Made by a program: the position numbers and the translations under genes. This document shows positions 9,781-18,625 of a stretch of 51,202 nucleotides of DNA, in pieces. Position 1 is the stretch's first letter. Each line of letters begins with the position of its first letter. The stretch lies in the NCBI GenBank assembly GCA_947492745.1, contig CANLOE010000047.1, positions 1 to 51,202 of the forward strand, written 5' to 3'. Under the pieces are notes generated by a model. That model had not been told where the DNA came from, ran no database searches, and saw only the letters and a program-made list of their open reading frames with translations. This stretch comes from an uncultured Cyclobacteriaceae bacterium (GTDB lineage: Bacteria > Bacteroidota > Bacteroidia > Cytophagales > Cyclobacteriaceae).

Positions 9781-9949
9781 AACCCAAACTGATCGATAGA
9801 AATCGTGATGAGCGTATCAATAGCAAAATACCGGCCATTTGGATTCGTTCGGCATAGCACCGTTATGGTGAATGAAGACCGGTGGGCAAAGCTTCTGATA
9901 TGAAGCTATTTATGCTCGTAATAGGAAGACTATTGATTATTTTGGGTTT
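9781..9949 (+). repeat. Family D repeat, copy 1
   Basis: Family D is about 170 bp, bounded by AACCCAAACTGATCGATAG and the near complement ending TTGATTATTTTGGGTT. A close copy lies at 44639-44806 inside a family E element, a diverged one at 17388-17558, and right halves at 2571-2646 and 46750-46827. It has no coding capacity. Confidence 0.7.
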
Positions 9950-10037
9950 AAGGCTGATTTAGGACAATATCAATCATTTTTGGCCTGTTTTTGGTTTCCG
10001 AATGGCTACAAATGGAAGTAGCACGGAATTATATTTG

Positions 10038-10085
10038 GAGTAAGAGAAAGAGGCTATCTTTTGATACATCCTCTTTCTTTTACTC
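10038..10085 (-). terminator. Long hairpin, probable terminator of the cupredoxin-like gene
   Basis: The arms GAGTAAGAGAAAGAGG (10038-10053) and CCTCTTTCTTTTACTC (10070-10085) pair over 16 positions with one G-T wobble. It lies 82 bases past the stop of the minus-strand gene at 10168. The T run after it on that strand is weak, so termination is likely but not certain. Confidence 0.5.
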
Positions 10086-10167
10086 GAAGTGATTTAATTT
10101 TTCGCTTCATAGCAAAAGCTCGAACCACTTATGCAATAAATTCAATATCAAAGAATTTTCGCCGTAA

Positions 10168-10533
10168 TTACTTCACGGTTATCTTGTACTGCGGTGTTGG
10201 ATTTAAAGGACAAAAGTAAACATAGGTGCCTTTTTCCAAACTTACGGTGTTTGATGTCGCCACTTCCCCATCTTTGATGGTTTTTTTCAGATAGGCATTT
10301 TTGATATGGTGTTCCTGATCGGTCTTACCTTCAGGAGCTACCACAAAACCAACAGCGTGATCCACACCACTGTTAGCTACTTCGAATATATAATCTCCTG
10401 GAGAAAGTGTGATTTCCTTTACAGTGAACTCACCTTTAGTCTGCTCCAAATGAACTTTCTTGACATCTTGCGCGAAAGTGCTGCCTACTAGGGCAATTAA
10501 TAAAACTAATGTTGATAAAAATGACTTTTTCAT
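10168..10533 (-). CDS. Small secreted cupredoxin-like protein
   Basis: The 121-residue protein has a clear signal peptide (MKKSFLSTLVLLIALVGSTFAQ) and then a single beta-rich domain. The domain has the cupredoxin signature GDYIFEVANSGVDHAVGF near the middle and VYFCPLNPTPQYKITV at the end. His59 and Cys108 fit two of the type 1 copper ligands. The usual second His and Met are missing from the C-terminal loop, where Pro/Thr and Gln115 stand instead. It may bind copper with an altered site, as stellacyanins use Gln, or have lost copper binding. It would act in the periplasm or be exported. It is a single-gene unit with A-rich upstream sequence. Confidence 0.75.
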   Translation of the reverse strand: MKKSFLSTLVLLIALVGSTFAQDVKKVHLEQTKGEFTVKEITLSPGDYIFEVANSGVDHAVGFVVAPEGKTDQEHHIKNAYLKKTIKDGEVATSNTVSLEKGTYVYFCPLNPTPQYKITVK

Positions 10534-10876
10534 GATTTTTTTACTAGTTGTTTAATGAATTTCCTTTATGGATATTTTTTACATTTAAATTTCTCTTACA
10601 AAGGTGCATCAAAAATAGGGACTGCAAATAGGCAGCTTTTCCCCATAACTTGTCAATTTTTCCCTAATAGGTAAAAGCCTTTAATACCATGTTAGATCAG
10701 CATTATACATGATTTGTTACCCTAAACTGCGATTTTCCTTATTTTCTTTATATTGAATATTGAATGGGAAGAGATGATGGCACTCCATGATTATAAAACC
10801 TGAATTTTATTTTGTAATCATGGTTTAGAATTTTATATTTAAATAAACCTAACCATAAACCTAAAAACCAAAACAA
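10534..10876. promoter_or_regulatory. Divergent intergenic region
   Basis: The 343 AT-rich bases separate the minus-strand cupredoxin-like gene from the plus-strand gene at 10877. The 5' UTR of the latter is strikingly A-rich (CCTAAAAACCAAAACAAATG), a common translation start context in Bacteroidota. No repeat family is seen. Confidence 0.4.
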
Positions 10877-11284
10877 ATGATATTCGGAACGAATGAGAAG
10901 AAATTGACCCTCAACATCAGAGAAATCAATGATACTTTTTTTTATGGCAGATTGAGTGTTCACCTTGAAGACACTTTCATCTCGAAGGCCATAAAGGCAA
11001 TGGCAAAGAATACAAAAGGTTCTTTGTATGAGTTTTCTTTTTTAATCAATTGGGACAATGAAGACGCCATTTGCGAAAAAAGTTATACTGTTTTTGCAGG
11101 TAAACTGAACCTATCGCCACCGAAGAAGGTAGAGTTGAACTGGATGGCCGTAGATTATGAAGGTACGTCAAGTGAGGTAGGGCACTCCTGCCTTAGCCTT
11201 ACAAACGAAAAGTATGGTATGAACTTCGTCAATTGTATCGATAAGGTCCCATTCATAACTGATGCCTCTGTAGTACGCATTTAG
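10877..11284 (+). CDS. Hypothetical protein, 135 aa
   Basis: I do not recognise this protein. It has no signal peptide or membrane helix. The sequence alternates polar and hydrophobic residues as a small beta-sandwich would (KKLTLNIREIND, FYGRLSVHLEDTF, YEFSFLINWDNE, KSYTVFAGKLNL). It has three cysteines (in DAICEK, GHSCLSL and FVNCID). The start is supported by the A-rich leader immediately before ATG and by a clear divergent promoter region. It stands alone between repeat-bearing regions. It is probably a real gene, because codon use is even over the whole length and no overlapping alternative exists. Confidence 0.6.
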   Translation: MIFGTNEKKLTLNIREINDTFFYGRLSVHLEDTFISKAIKAMAKNTKGSLYEFSFLINWDNEDAICEKSYTVFAGKLNLSPPKKVELNWMAVDYEGTSSEVGHSCLSLTNEKYGMNFVNCIDKVPFITDASVVRI

Positions 11285-12415
11285 TGATTTTCTGATATTC
11301 ATTTCTTTGGTAGCTGTTACTCGTTTTTTCAAAACAGTTCGTATTTATACTATTTGTTTCCTATATGGAAACTAGCATTGTGAAAGTACTCTAGTGATGC
11401 ATTACATAGTTATTCAATCCTATAACCAAGAGACATGTTGAATTGATCGTATCGGGTTGAGCTACCAAAGAAATACATAGGACATAATGGTTGTAAATAA
11501 TTCAGATATGTCCAGTATTGATACGGTCCAATTTACATAGAGATTGACATCTCATGTCTTATTTTGAAACTTTTTGATTCGTTTTCTGTAGGTATTGAGT
11601 ATATCAGCGATTTTTCGGTATGATAATAGTCGATGACCCATGATTTACTGTAATAGAAAACCTATTGCAGCATACGGTTTTGATACTTTTTCCATCATGC
11701 TCATTTTTAGTAATCTAGTCTTTTGTGATATTATCTCGTTGAAATTTCCGCAGGTATCGTTGCTATTTTTAGATGGCATTGGGCCGTCCTTTCGTTAGCA
11801 AAGCCCTCAGGATATTTCCTTTATACTCGGTCCTGTCTCCTTTTGGGTTGAACCCGGCTTATGCGTTGGAACTTCGTAACGAGGGTTTACATATCCATAG
11901 ATCAGGGAGTTCTATTGGATTTGGCATAGCACCGCTATGGTGAATCCAATAAACGTAGTACAACGACCGGTTTGCAGCTATTTAGATCCGCAGTAGATTT
12001 TTCAATGCATGATCCGGGTTAATTCAAAAAAAAAGGATTCAGTTTGCTGTATTTCAGTTGTTTTATTTCGCAATGAATTTTCTGTTGTATCATTTGGATT
12101 TAGACCAATACCGCCTTAGCAAGAAGAAATATACTTTTCGAATGCCTCCTAGTTTTACTGATAAAAAGAGGTGCTGAATTTATGATATTTACATAATTTT
12201 CCTGTTCGATATAGAATAAGTGAGTCAAATACAGGAAATCCTAGTACAAAGACTGTGGGTAGGTGCGGCCCAAGAGGCAGCTAAGAAGTAAGGTGGTATT
12301 ATTTTTATTTTTTTTTATTAAACAAAAGGAAGATTCGTTTTTCAATATTTAGAATGGATTGATAAGATATTTGTCCTTCGGACAAGAATATTGTAACATT
12401 AATCTTAAGAAAGCT
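11285..12415. other. Intergenic region with repeat remnants, no gene seen
   Basis: At 11735-11850 there is decayed family E sequence (CGTTGAAATTTCCGC, CTCGGTCCTGTC), followed by a complete family C copy (11851-12020). The rest is AT-rich with poly-A and poly-T tracts up to the ParB-like gene. Confidence 0.45.
11851..12020 (+). repeat. Family C repeat, complete copy
   Basis: The sequence runs from AACCCGGCTTATGCGTTGG to GCATGATCCGGGTT. It is one of the least disrupted copies and a good reference for the family. It lies inside or next to decayed family E sequence. Confidence 0.75.
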
Positions 12416-13288
12416 ATGGATATCGCAATAAAAAAAGAGTTAAAAGATTTGATTGTACCCTTAGGCAATGAGGAGTATAGACAGTTGGAAAAGAATGTTT
12501 TAAACCAAGGTTGTTTGGAACCACTCTATGTATGGGGCAGAGAGGGTGAAAAAGATATTCTTATAGACGGTCATAATAGGTTCAGGATCTGTAAGGAAAA
12601 TAAGATAGAATTCAAAACTATCAAATTGTCTTTCAGTGATATAGAAGAGGTTAAGCTCTGGATGTTGGAGCACCAGCTAGGTCGTAGAAACCTCACTCCG
12701 GACCAAATGAGCTACTACAGGGGCATGAAGTACCTGAGGCTAAGAAAGAGTAAAGGCGGATATGATAACGTTAGACTAAAGGGCAAGTCCAATCTGACTA
12801 CTTCAGAGCGTTTGGCGGAAGAGTTCAAAGTCAGTGAAAGCACCATCAAGAGAGATTCCAAATATGCAGAGGCACTGAACCTGATAGCGACCAGTAACCA
12901 AAAATTGAAGAATCAGATCCTGTCGGGTGAAGTGAAGATCAAAAAATCAGATCTACAGACGCTGCTACAATCGAAGGATTCGGAGAGAATGATCATACAC
13001 AATGAGTATGACCTGAAACATAAAATCCACGTCTTAAAAGAAGGTATACTTTCACAGATCGAAAGCGAAGTGAAGTTAATCGAAGAAAAGAACAATGAAA
13101 AGGCCCTCGAAATGATGGCTGAAAAGGAACCATTGTTCCAGAAACAGGAAGATCGGTTAAAGAAGCTCAAAGGTAGGATCATATCAAGTATAAATGAAGC
13201 CATCAATAATAGGGACCTGGACGCCCTGCGACAACTAAAGACCCATATCGAAAGACTGGAAGTAGAATTGAACATGGAATCCCAGTGA
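12416..13288 (+). CDS. ParB/sulfiredoxin-like N-terminal domain protein
   Basis: The open frame extends upstream to 12359, but the ATG at 12416 gives the natural start (MDIAIKKELKDLIVPL) and a protein of 290 residues. Residues about 10-80 form a ParB-N/Srx-like domain: EEYRQLEKNVLNQGCLEPLYVW, then the nucleotide-binding motif IDGHNRFRIC. Next comes HEHQ-type helical sequence (LEHQLGRRNLTPDQMSYYRG) and a helix-turn-helix-like segment (SERLAEEFKVSESTIKRDSKYA). The C-terminal third is a charged coiled coil. Such proteins bind DNA and may act in partitioning or regulation of mobile DNA. No ParA is adjacent, so an orphan regulator of a plasmid or integrated element is most likely. Confidence 0.75.
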   Translation: MDIAIKKELKDLIVPLGNEEYRQLEKNVLNQGCLEPLYVWGREGEKDILIDGHNRFRICKENKIEFKTIKLSFSDIEEVKLWMLEHQLGRRNLTPDQMSYYRGMKYLRLRKSKGGYDNVRLKGKSNLTTSERLAEEFKVSESTIKRDSKYAEALNLIATSNQKLKNQILSGEVKIKKSDLQTLLQSKDSERMIIHNEYDLKHKIHVLKEGILSQIESEVKLIEEKNNEKALEMMAEKEPLFQKQEDRLKKLKGRIISSINEAINNRDLDALRQLKTHIERLEVELNMESQ

Positions 13289-13754
13289 TACCGTGAGCAG
13301 GTACACTTTTGAAAACGTGTATCAGGTATCATGGTAGTGTTTTTTTCAATGGGCCAGTTTCAAGAAGTCCGAAATAGAGGATAGCTCCTGATTTTTGTTT
13401 TTAGTCATTTTCCTTTTCGCAGACGATTCTTGTTCAAATGGGATATAATCCCCGTCGTTATTGAATAAGAGAATGTTTTGGGTATGTTTTGAGAACTTGT
13501 CCGCACTTATTCTATGTAGGACTGACCGTGAAGAGAATGTCCTTGAAGGTTTAGTCAGAGAAAGGACCTTCTGCTGCGTGAGAAATAGATAAAGATGGCA
13601 GTGCTCCCCACGGAGGTTTCAACGAAATCCTGCGCAAAAAGAAGTACCCACAAAAATAAAAGATACATTTCAAAACAGTCTCTAAGTAGTTTTATAGATT
13701 TGTGATATAAACCAGTATTGGGTACTGCACAATATCCATCAACCTCCTGAAGAT
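13289..13754. other. Intergenic region with decayed family E repeat
   Basis: A minus-oriented family E end (GATACATTTCAAAACAGTCTCTAAG) finishes at 13686. Its other end near 13500 is decayed (CACTTATTCTATGTAGGACTGACCG). Only 68 bases separate the repeat end from the start of the DUF3843-like gene, so the repeat may supply or have disrupted its promoter. Confidence 0.45.
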
Positions 13755-15380
13755 TTGAAAGATCGTATTTATATAAAACAATGGCTGCTATTTAAGCCTT
13801 ACAGAACAGAAGTCCCTACGGACTATTATTATCTGAAACTTTGCAATAAGGTCAAACAGGCCATGATGTCAAAAGGAACGAAGAGTGGCGTACTGACTTA
13901 TCTGTATGCTGGAGAGATGGATTCCTTAGCTTGTTTACTGAGTTCCTATTTTGAAGATTTGATTTCGGGTACCAATATCTGGAACTCGTTTGTCAGCCTT
14001 CATCAGCGCAGCTATGAAAAGCCTATACCTTTTTATGATACTGCTGATTATTATGAAGGAGAGATCAACCTTCAGGACATCTCTTTTTTACTATGGTACT
14101 TTCTGAACTTGGTTCAGCACGATATGCATATCCTGCCCACAGAGGATCGTATACTTCAGACTGCGGAAGAAGTCATGAAGGTGTTTGAGGGAGAATGGGA
14201 AACTGCTCCGGAAAATGAAGAACTAAAGACCTACTATCTGTTGGACAATCCCGGTGATGACTTTTACAAAATAAGGGACCTTGTGCACCGGGTCCTGTTT
14301 AAGACCTATTTGTTTTTTCATGATTCAGGGCTGAAGCTTTATCATGATTCCTTGGGTATTATGGAAAAGTATGACAAGAGTGAAAATACTCCCATGATGC
14401 TTTACGAAAACGAAATCCATCGCTTACACGATGTTCCTACATTACTTTTAGGGATAAGAGGTGATGAGTGGGTGGCTGAGATTTTAGGGAAAAATCAGGG
14501 AGTGGACCTGGCCGTTATCCGTATGACGAAGCGTCTCAGTGGCTTCTTCTTCTATCAGGGACAGGACGATGACCACTATAAATTAGAACACATCGCCACA
14601 GAAACCAAATTTGACCTGATGAAAGCCTCTTTTCCCGAAGATGTTATATGGGACGAAGAAGAAAGTATCGTGTACCTGAGCATTGTTAAGTGGCAGGGTG
14701 ACTGGTGGTCTTCGGGTATTTTTACTCCCAGAAAGTACAATCAGAAACTTGTCGATAAAGAAAAGGGGTCAGCACAGAGCCAGGCGGCTCTTCATGTCCT
14801 CAAAGAAGAAAACAACCCTGAAATAAACCTGGCCCTTGCTTCACATGATGAGAAGTTTAAGCGGTTCAATCATGGGGAACGCATCGCCTTTATGAAGGAA
14901 GAAGAAACGGAAGCCTATGTGGACAGATTTCTTGAATCCTTCAATAACAACTCTCCCGGACTGCCCGAAGGAGTAGTCGATGAGGAAGTGACCGATTCAA
15001 ATGAAGCAAAGAACTCCAGTACCAAGGATGCAGAAGATGAAACAGCAAATGATAACCCGGGTGGAGTGGTATTTTTCAATCCCAATAGTGGTCCGGAGAT
15101 AGCTATAGGCATCAATAGTGCCTTTCCCAATGCTAAAAACCCTTTTTTCAATCAAAAGGAAAGTGAAATAGATGTTGTTGAACTATTGTTCGAAGAAAGC
15201 TTTTCCCCTGAGTTGGTCCATTATTGTATTGATACCCATCAATCGGAGCTACCATTTTTCGGAACTGACAGTGGCAAGGTACTCTTGGACAATCTTGACT
15301 TTCTGCTTCGCTTTACCAAGGGTCTCAACTATTTCACGACGCCGACCATATCCCTGGCAGACTTGAAAATAGAGGAATAA
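13755..15380 (+). CDS. DUF3843-like protein, 541 aa
   Basis: The protein resembles what I recall of the Bacteroidota family DUF3843: a start like RIYIKQWLLFKPY, then TDYYYLKLCNKVKQA, DLISGTNIWNSFV and DISFLLWYFLNLVQHD. The function of that family is unknown to me. It has no signal peptide or membrane helix. A low-complexity acidic linker (about 400-440, rich in E, D, N, S, T) separates the main domain from a short C-terminal helical part (VVELLFEESFSPELVHYCID). The only start near the conserved region is TTG at 13755. The frame stays open upstream to a TAG at 13695, next to a family E repeat end, so the original start may have been replaced by the repeat. Confidence 0.6.
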   Translation: MKDRIYIKQWLLFKPYRTEVPTDYYYLKLCNKVKQAMMSKGTKSGVLTYLYAGEMDSLACLLSSYFEDLISGTNIWNSFVSLHQRSYEKPIPFYDTADYYEGEINLQDISFLLWYFLNLVQHDMHILPTEDRILQTAEEVMKVFEGEWETAPENEELKTYYLLDNPGDDFYKIRDLVHRVLFKTYLFFHDSGLKLYHDSLGIMEKYDKSENTPMMLYENEIHRLHDVPTLLLGIRGDEWVAEILGKNQGVDLAVIRMTKRLSGFFFYQGQDDDHYKLEHIATETKFDLMKASFPEDVIWDEEESIVYLSIVKWQGDWWSSGIFTPRKYNQKLVDKEKGSAQSQAALHVLKEENNPEINLALASHDEKFKRFNHGERIAFMKEEETEAYVDRFLESFNNNSPGLPEGVVDEEVTDSNEAKNSSTKDAEDETANDNPGGVVFFNPNSGPEIAIGINSAFPNAKNPFFNQKESEIDVVELLFEESFSPELVHYCIDTHQSELPFFGTDSGKVLLDNLDFLLRFTKGLNYFTTPTISLADLKIEE

Positions 15381-15866
15381 AAACCTCGCAGGTCATGATA
15401 AGATCAGAGAATAAGGCCTTCTGGCAAATTTATGGCGACCCACCCTCGGTGTCACCTTTGAAGTAACACAGAGGGGGTGAAGCATGCATTTTCGATGTGA
15501 AGCCGAAAGAAAAAGTCCACACCACTTCGTTTAACCCGGATTATGCATCAGCCCTTCTATTTCGGCCTTAAATAGCTGCAAATCAGTGAAGTGAATGCGT
15601 TTTTCGAATTCACTGTAGCGGTGCTACGCTGAATCCGATAAAACGCCCTGATTTATTGCTTTTTATACAAATTTGGGTTTTAAATGTCGTATAAGATTCC
15701 GCGGTGCATTTTAGTTTCAATCAAGGCGATAACCGCAGGGATAGCAGCGCTATCGCGAGGATTGTCAACGCAGAGTGAAGCAAAATGAACAGGAAGATAG
15801 GCGATAGTTAAAAGCTAAGTTTGTATTAAACCCTCATAACTAAGCTCCAATGCATGATATCCGGGT
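15381..15866. other. Intergenic region dominated by nested repeats
   Basis: The main content is the C/A nested element at 15533-15867. The first 150 bases hold a GC-rich tract (CACCCTCGGTGTCACC at 15439) that may fold but lacks a T run. No gene is seen. Confidence 0.45.
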
Positions 15867-15867
15867 T
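15533..15867 (-). repeat. Family C repeat interrupted by a family A copy
   Basis: A minus-oriented, diverged family C copy begins AACCCGGATTATGCATC and ends GCATGATATCCGGGTTT. A plus-oriented family A copy (15664-15828) is inserted in it. The right end touches the stop codon of the gene at 15867. Confidence 0.75.
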
Positions 15868-16292
15868 TAAGGAGTATTTAACAGCCACTCATGAGCCTTT
15901 TCTTTCTCGGGAAAGAACTGGATGTGTGTTTTTTTCTCCGAATCGAATCTCTTGGCGATATTTTTTGCTGCGATAGTGGCGAAGATATCCCTGCCCAGTA
16001 CAAGGCCGATATTCAGGGTTTTATCCATAGATACCGCTTGCCGAATCTGAGGTACAATGTTCACCTTTACCCATTTCTGATCATCTATGGATACCACTCC
16101 CATATCGGAAGTATCGGTGATATGCTTGTGGTGGCGATAGGTATGGAAAGTGCGTAATAAATCGTTATAGGCCCGATGATAAATAGTTGAGGAACACTTA
16201 TTGTTAAACTTCAAAAAACTAAATTGTTCTTCTTGGTTATAGGATATGAAAAAATCTTTTTCTTCAATAAGAGGAGAGTCTTTTGTAATCAT
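15867..16292 (-). CDS. Small STAS/SpoIIAA-like protein
   Basis: The 141-residue soluble protein has a beta-alpha pattern: a strand region (EQFSFLKFNN), then WVKVNIVPQIRQAVSMDKTLNIGLVLGRDIFATIAAKNIAKRF, and the ending FFPEKEKAHEWLL. The last motif (F-x-D/E-x-x-x-A-x-x-WL) and the long middle helix resemble single-domain STAS-like proteins common in Cytophagales, whose roles are mostly unknown. Family identity is judged by eye only. It is transcribed alone, and its end is bounded by a repeat element. Confidence 0.5.
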   Translation of the reverse strand: MITKDSPLIEEKDFFISYNQEEQFSFLKFNNKCSSTIYHRAYNDLLRTFHTYRHHKHITDTSDMGVVSIDDQKWVKVNIVPQIRQAVSMDKTLNIGLVLGRDIFATIAAKNIAKRFDSEKKTHIQFFPEKEKAHEWLLNTP

Positions 16293-17046
16293 GATATTAT
16301 TGATATTAGGATGATAATTTGGTTAAATTAGTTATTGATCATAGGGGGGACGTAGCAATCCATAGGATACTAGAATGTTAATAGGTTGACTGAAGGTTTT
16401 TTTAACAATCCATAAAAAATGGATGTAAAAATTATAGTTATGATTAAAAAGCTCTTTAATCATAACAATATAAGAAATTAATAACAACTTCAGCAACAAT
16501 TAGCTGATTTTATCATTCCGCTTCATGGGTAGCGACGATAAGGTATTCGATTCCTTTGTTTACCATAGGAGTACTGTAAAAGCGCAAAAGAACACTAAGG
16601 ATTGCTCGGAAATTACAGTCAAAGTCTATTATCACCTATTTGGAATAGAACCGAGCGTTAAGCAAGCGTAAAAAAAATGTCCTTAAGGATTTGGCCGGCG
16701 AAAGGAGCGGCCTACCGAGTGAGCATCGTTATCAACGATAGCAAGACTATCTGCTAAAATCTCATCATGGTCAGGTGCTAAAAAGAGTACCTACAACAAC
16801 GATTTTAAAATCAATATCCGTCGTTCGAATTCCATTAGACGATTATACTCAAGTACCATTGGTTTGGGACCAGATGGTTTTTAGATAGAACAATGTCTCT
16901 ATAAAGCATTCCCAGAGGCCCGTTCACCGATGTACAATACACGATAGGCTTCATTTGCATCAGGAGTCCCTCTAGGGTATTTCCCTTATTCATTTTCTCC
17001 TGAAAAAAACATACCGACCAAATGAAAATATAAAGAGACACAGTTT

Positions 17047-17386
17047 AGCCCGGATTATGCGTTGGAACTTCGTGACGAGGGTTTACATATCCATAGATCA
17101 GGGAGTTTTATTGGATTTGGCATAGCATCGCTATGGTGAATTCAAAAAACGTAGTGTAACGACCGGTTTGCAGCTATTTAACCCAGAATGTTCGTTGGAA
17201 CTTCGTCATGAGGACTTAAATGGCAATACATCAGGGCGTTTTCTTGGGTTCAGTGTAGCACCGCTACGGTGAATTCAAAAAACGCATTCATTTACTGATT
17301 TGAAGCCAGTTAAATCCGGAATAGATTTTCTAATGGACATTCTGGGTTTAAGGCCGCAGTAGATTTTCCAATGCATGATCCGGGTT
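17047..17386 (+). repeat. Family C repeat interrupted by family B
   Basis: Family C starts as AGCCCGGATTATGCGTTGG, is broken after CAGCTATTT by a complete family B element (17180-17348, AACCCAGAATGTTCG to GACATTCTGGGTT), and resumes AAGGCCGCAGTAG to GATCCGGGTT. This shows directly that B moved after C. Family B is about 169 bp with other copies at 2348-2516, 46526-46694 and 51129 onward. Confidence 0.8.
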
Positions 17387-17387
17387 T

Positions 17388-17558
17388 AACCCAAAATGAT
17401 CGATAGCCTTCCTATTGCGAGCATAAATCACTTCAAAATCAGCGGTTTTACGCTGCGCAGGCTCGTCACCTTAGTGATACAAAAACCTCCTCACCTAAAC
17501 TGCTGATTTTAGGGCACTTTATACGCTCATCACGCAATCCTATTGATCAATTTGGGTT
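17388..17558 (+). repeat. Family D repeat, diverged copy
   Basis: It is bounded by AACCCAAAATGATCGATAG and GATCAATTTGGGTT. The interior differs from the copies at 9781 and 44639: it carries GGTTTTACGCTGCGCAGG, which matches the half copies at 2571 and 46750. Two sub-families therefore share the same ends. Confidence 0.7.
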
Positions 17559-17722
17559 TAATACAAACTTAGCTTTTAAAATCGCCTATCTTCTTGTTCA
17601 TTTTACTTCACTCTGCGTTGACAATCCTCGGGATAGCGCTGCTATCCCTGCGGTTCTCGCCTTGATTGAAACAAAATGACCAGCGGAATCTTATACGACA
17701 CTTGAAACCCAAATTTGTATAA
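17559..17722 (-). repeat. Family A repeat, minus-oriented copy
   Basis: The copy is complete from TAATACAAACTTAGC to CCAAATTTGTATA, directly abutting the family D copy. The central hairpin GGGATAGCGCTGCTATCCC is intact. Confidence 0.8.
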
Positions 17723-18394
17723 AACAGTCTCTAAGAGAGTATCGAATTTTGTCAATACATTATCCGGGATAATCCGTGTCCCACTCCCAGTTCACTAAGG
17801 AACAATGTAGGATAGGCTATTTTTTGTCGGGACTTTCCTTCAGATCATCGTTCCACTTCCTCATAACGAATACCAAGGACAACATGGCCCCGCTTTTATA
17901 CAGAGTATCCCAGCTCCTTTTACGCCATGAAACCGTCTGTACCAACTGCACCGCAGAGCAGTGCAGCTCATCTTTTTTTTAGCTTTAATTCATTGATTTG
18001 TAGGTTTTTGCTCAAGCATTACTGTATGGCAGTGCATATGATGTATAATTTCAATTATGCACTGCTCTAATGAGTAAAATTGTATGACTCCTAAGGGTAA
18101 ACGTGCCCCAAGGGATGCATCTCAGGAGCGTCCATACCGCGGAAACATGGACACTCCACGCACAGCAGGCCGGTAAGTATCAGTATCTATTACTATAGAT
18201 AAGGACACCCCTTGAATACCCGCACTGCAAAAGTAACTGTCACTATGGTCTATCGACGAGGAAGGTCGACCGGCATAGAGGATAGGTACTCTACTTCCTA
18301 CCCAAAAGGAACCTGAAATAAATGTTCACTGCCCTGGGCAGAAACGGTTTGTTCAAGGAATCCTTTGTCCGGGGCAATTTAAATCAGATTTCTT

Positions 18395-18571
18395 ATGAAA
18401 CTTTTATTTAGATTGTTCTTTTTCTTCCTAGTTGTAACCATGGGTGCCAGTGCCTGCGATAGTCAAGAGGTACTGCCCGACGCACGCTACCGTCTAGAGA
18501 CGGGCGAGGGCGAAGACGAGGAAGAGCCGATCATCCAGGAAGATGATGATGCCTGTACTTCGGGTTGCTGA
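18395..18571 (+). CDS. Small acidic lipoprotein, 58 aa
   Basis: The ATG at 18395 opens a 58-residue protein. It has a lipoprotein-type signal: MKLLFR, a hydrophobic run FFFFLVVTMG, then ASA before Cys21. The mature part is very acidic (ETGEGEDEEEP, EDDDA) and ends in ACTSGC with two more cysteines. Such a peptide would be lipidated and lie at the outer face of a membrane. It converges on the TPR sensor kinase gene and shares a two-way terminator with it. A role as ligand or partner of that kinase is possible but is inference from position only. No family is recognised. Confidence 0.55.
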   Translation: MKLLFRLFFFFLVVTMGASACDSQEVLPDARYRLETGEGEDEEEPIIQEDDDACTSGC

Positions 18572-18593
18572 TAGTACTGTACCGGATACAGTC

Positions 18594-18625
18594 AAAAAGA
18601 GGTGAGCCCAGGCTCACCTCTTTTT
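18594..18625. terminator. Bidirectional terminator between lipoprotein and sensor kinase genes
   Basis: A perfect 15-bp palindrome runs AAAAAGAGGTGAGCC, a two-base centre (CA), then GGCTCACCTCTTTTT. The A run and T run make it work in both directions. It covers the last codons of the kinase gene, whose stop is at 18614-18616. Confidence 0.85.

Larger units (their letters stand above)
9174..10167. other. Intergenic region with two repeats and a hairpin, no gene seen
   Basis: It contains a family C element with a family A copy inside (9301-9633), a family D copy (9781-9949) and a long hairpin (10038-10085) that may terminate the cupredoxin-like gene. The short segment GAAAGAGGCTGTATCAAA (about 9711) recurs in altered form within the hairpin (10046). 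Confidence 0.5.
16293..18394. other. Long repeat island, no convincing gene
   Basis: In order: AT-rich sequence (16293-16560), a decayed minus-oriented family E copy (about 16600-16760), family C split by family B (17047-17386), family D (17388-17558), family A (17559-17722) and a family E end (AAAACAGTCTCTAAGAGAG, about 17719). Past 18000 there are two hairpins. One has arms GCAGTGCATA (18029-18038) and TATGCACTGC (18056-18065). The other pairs GTCCAT with ATGGAC around 18131-18152. The ORFs at 16835-17041 and 17776-17982 are not credible. Confidence 0.5.

Noticed and set aside
16835-17041. Minus-strand 68-residue ORF
   Set aside because: It is short, has no conserved pattern and lies between repeat remnants.
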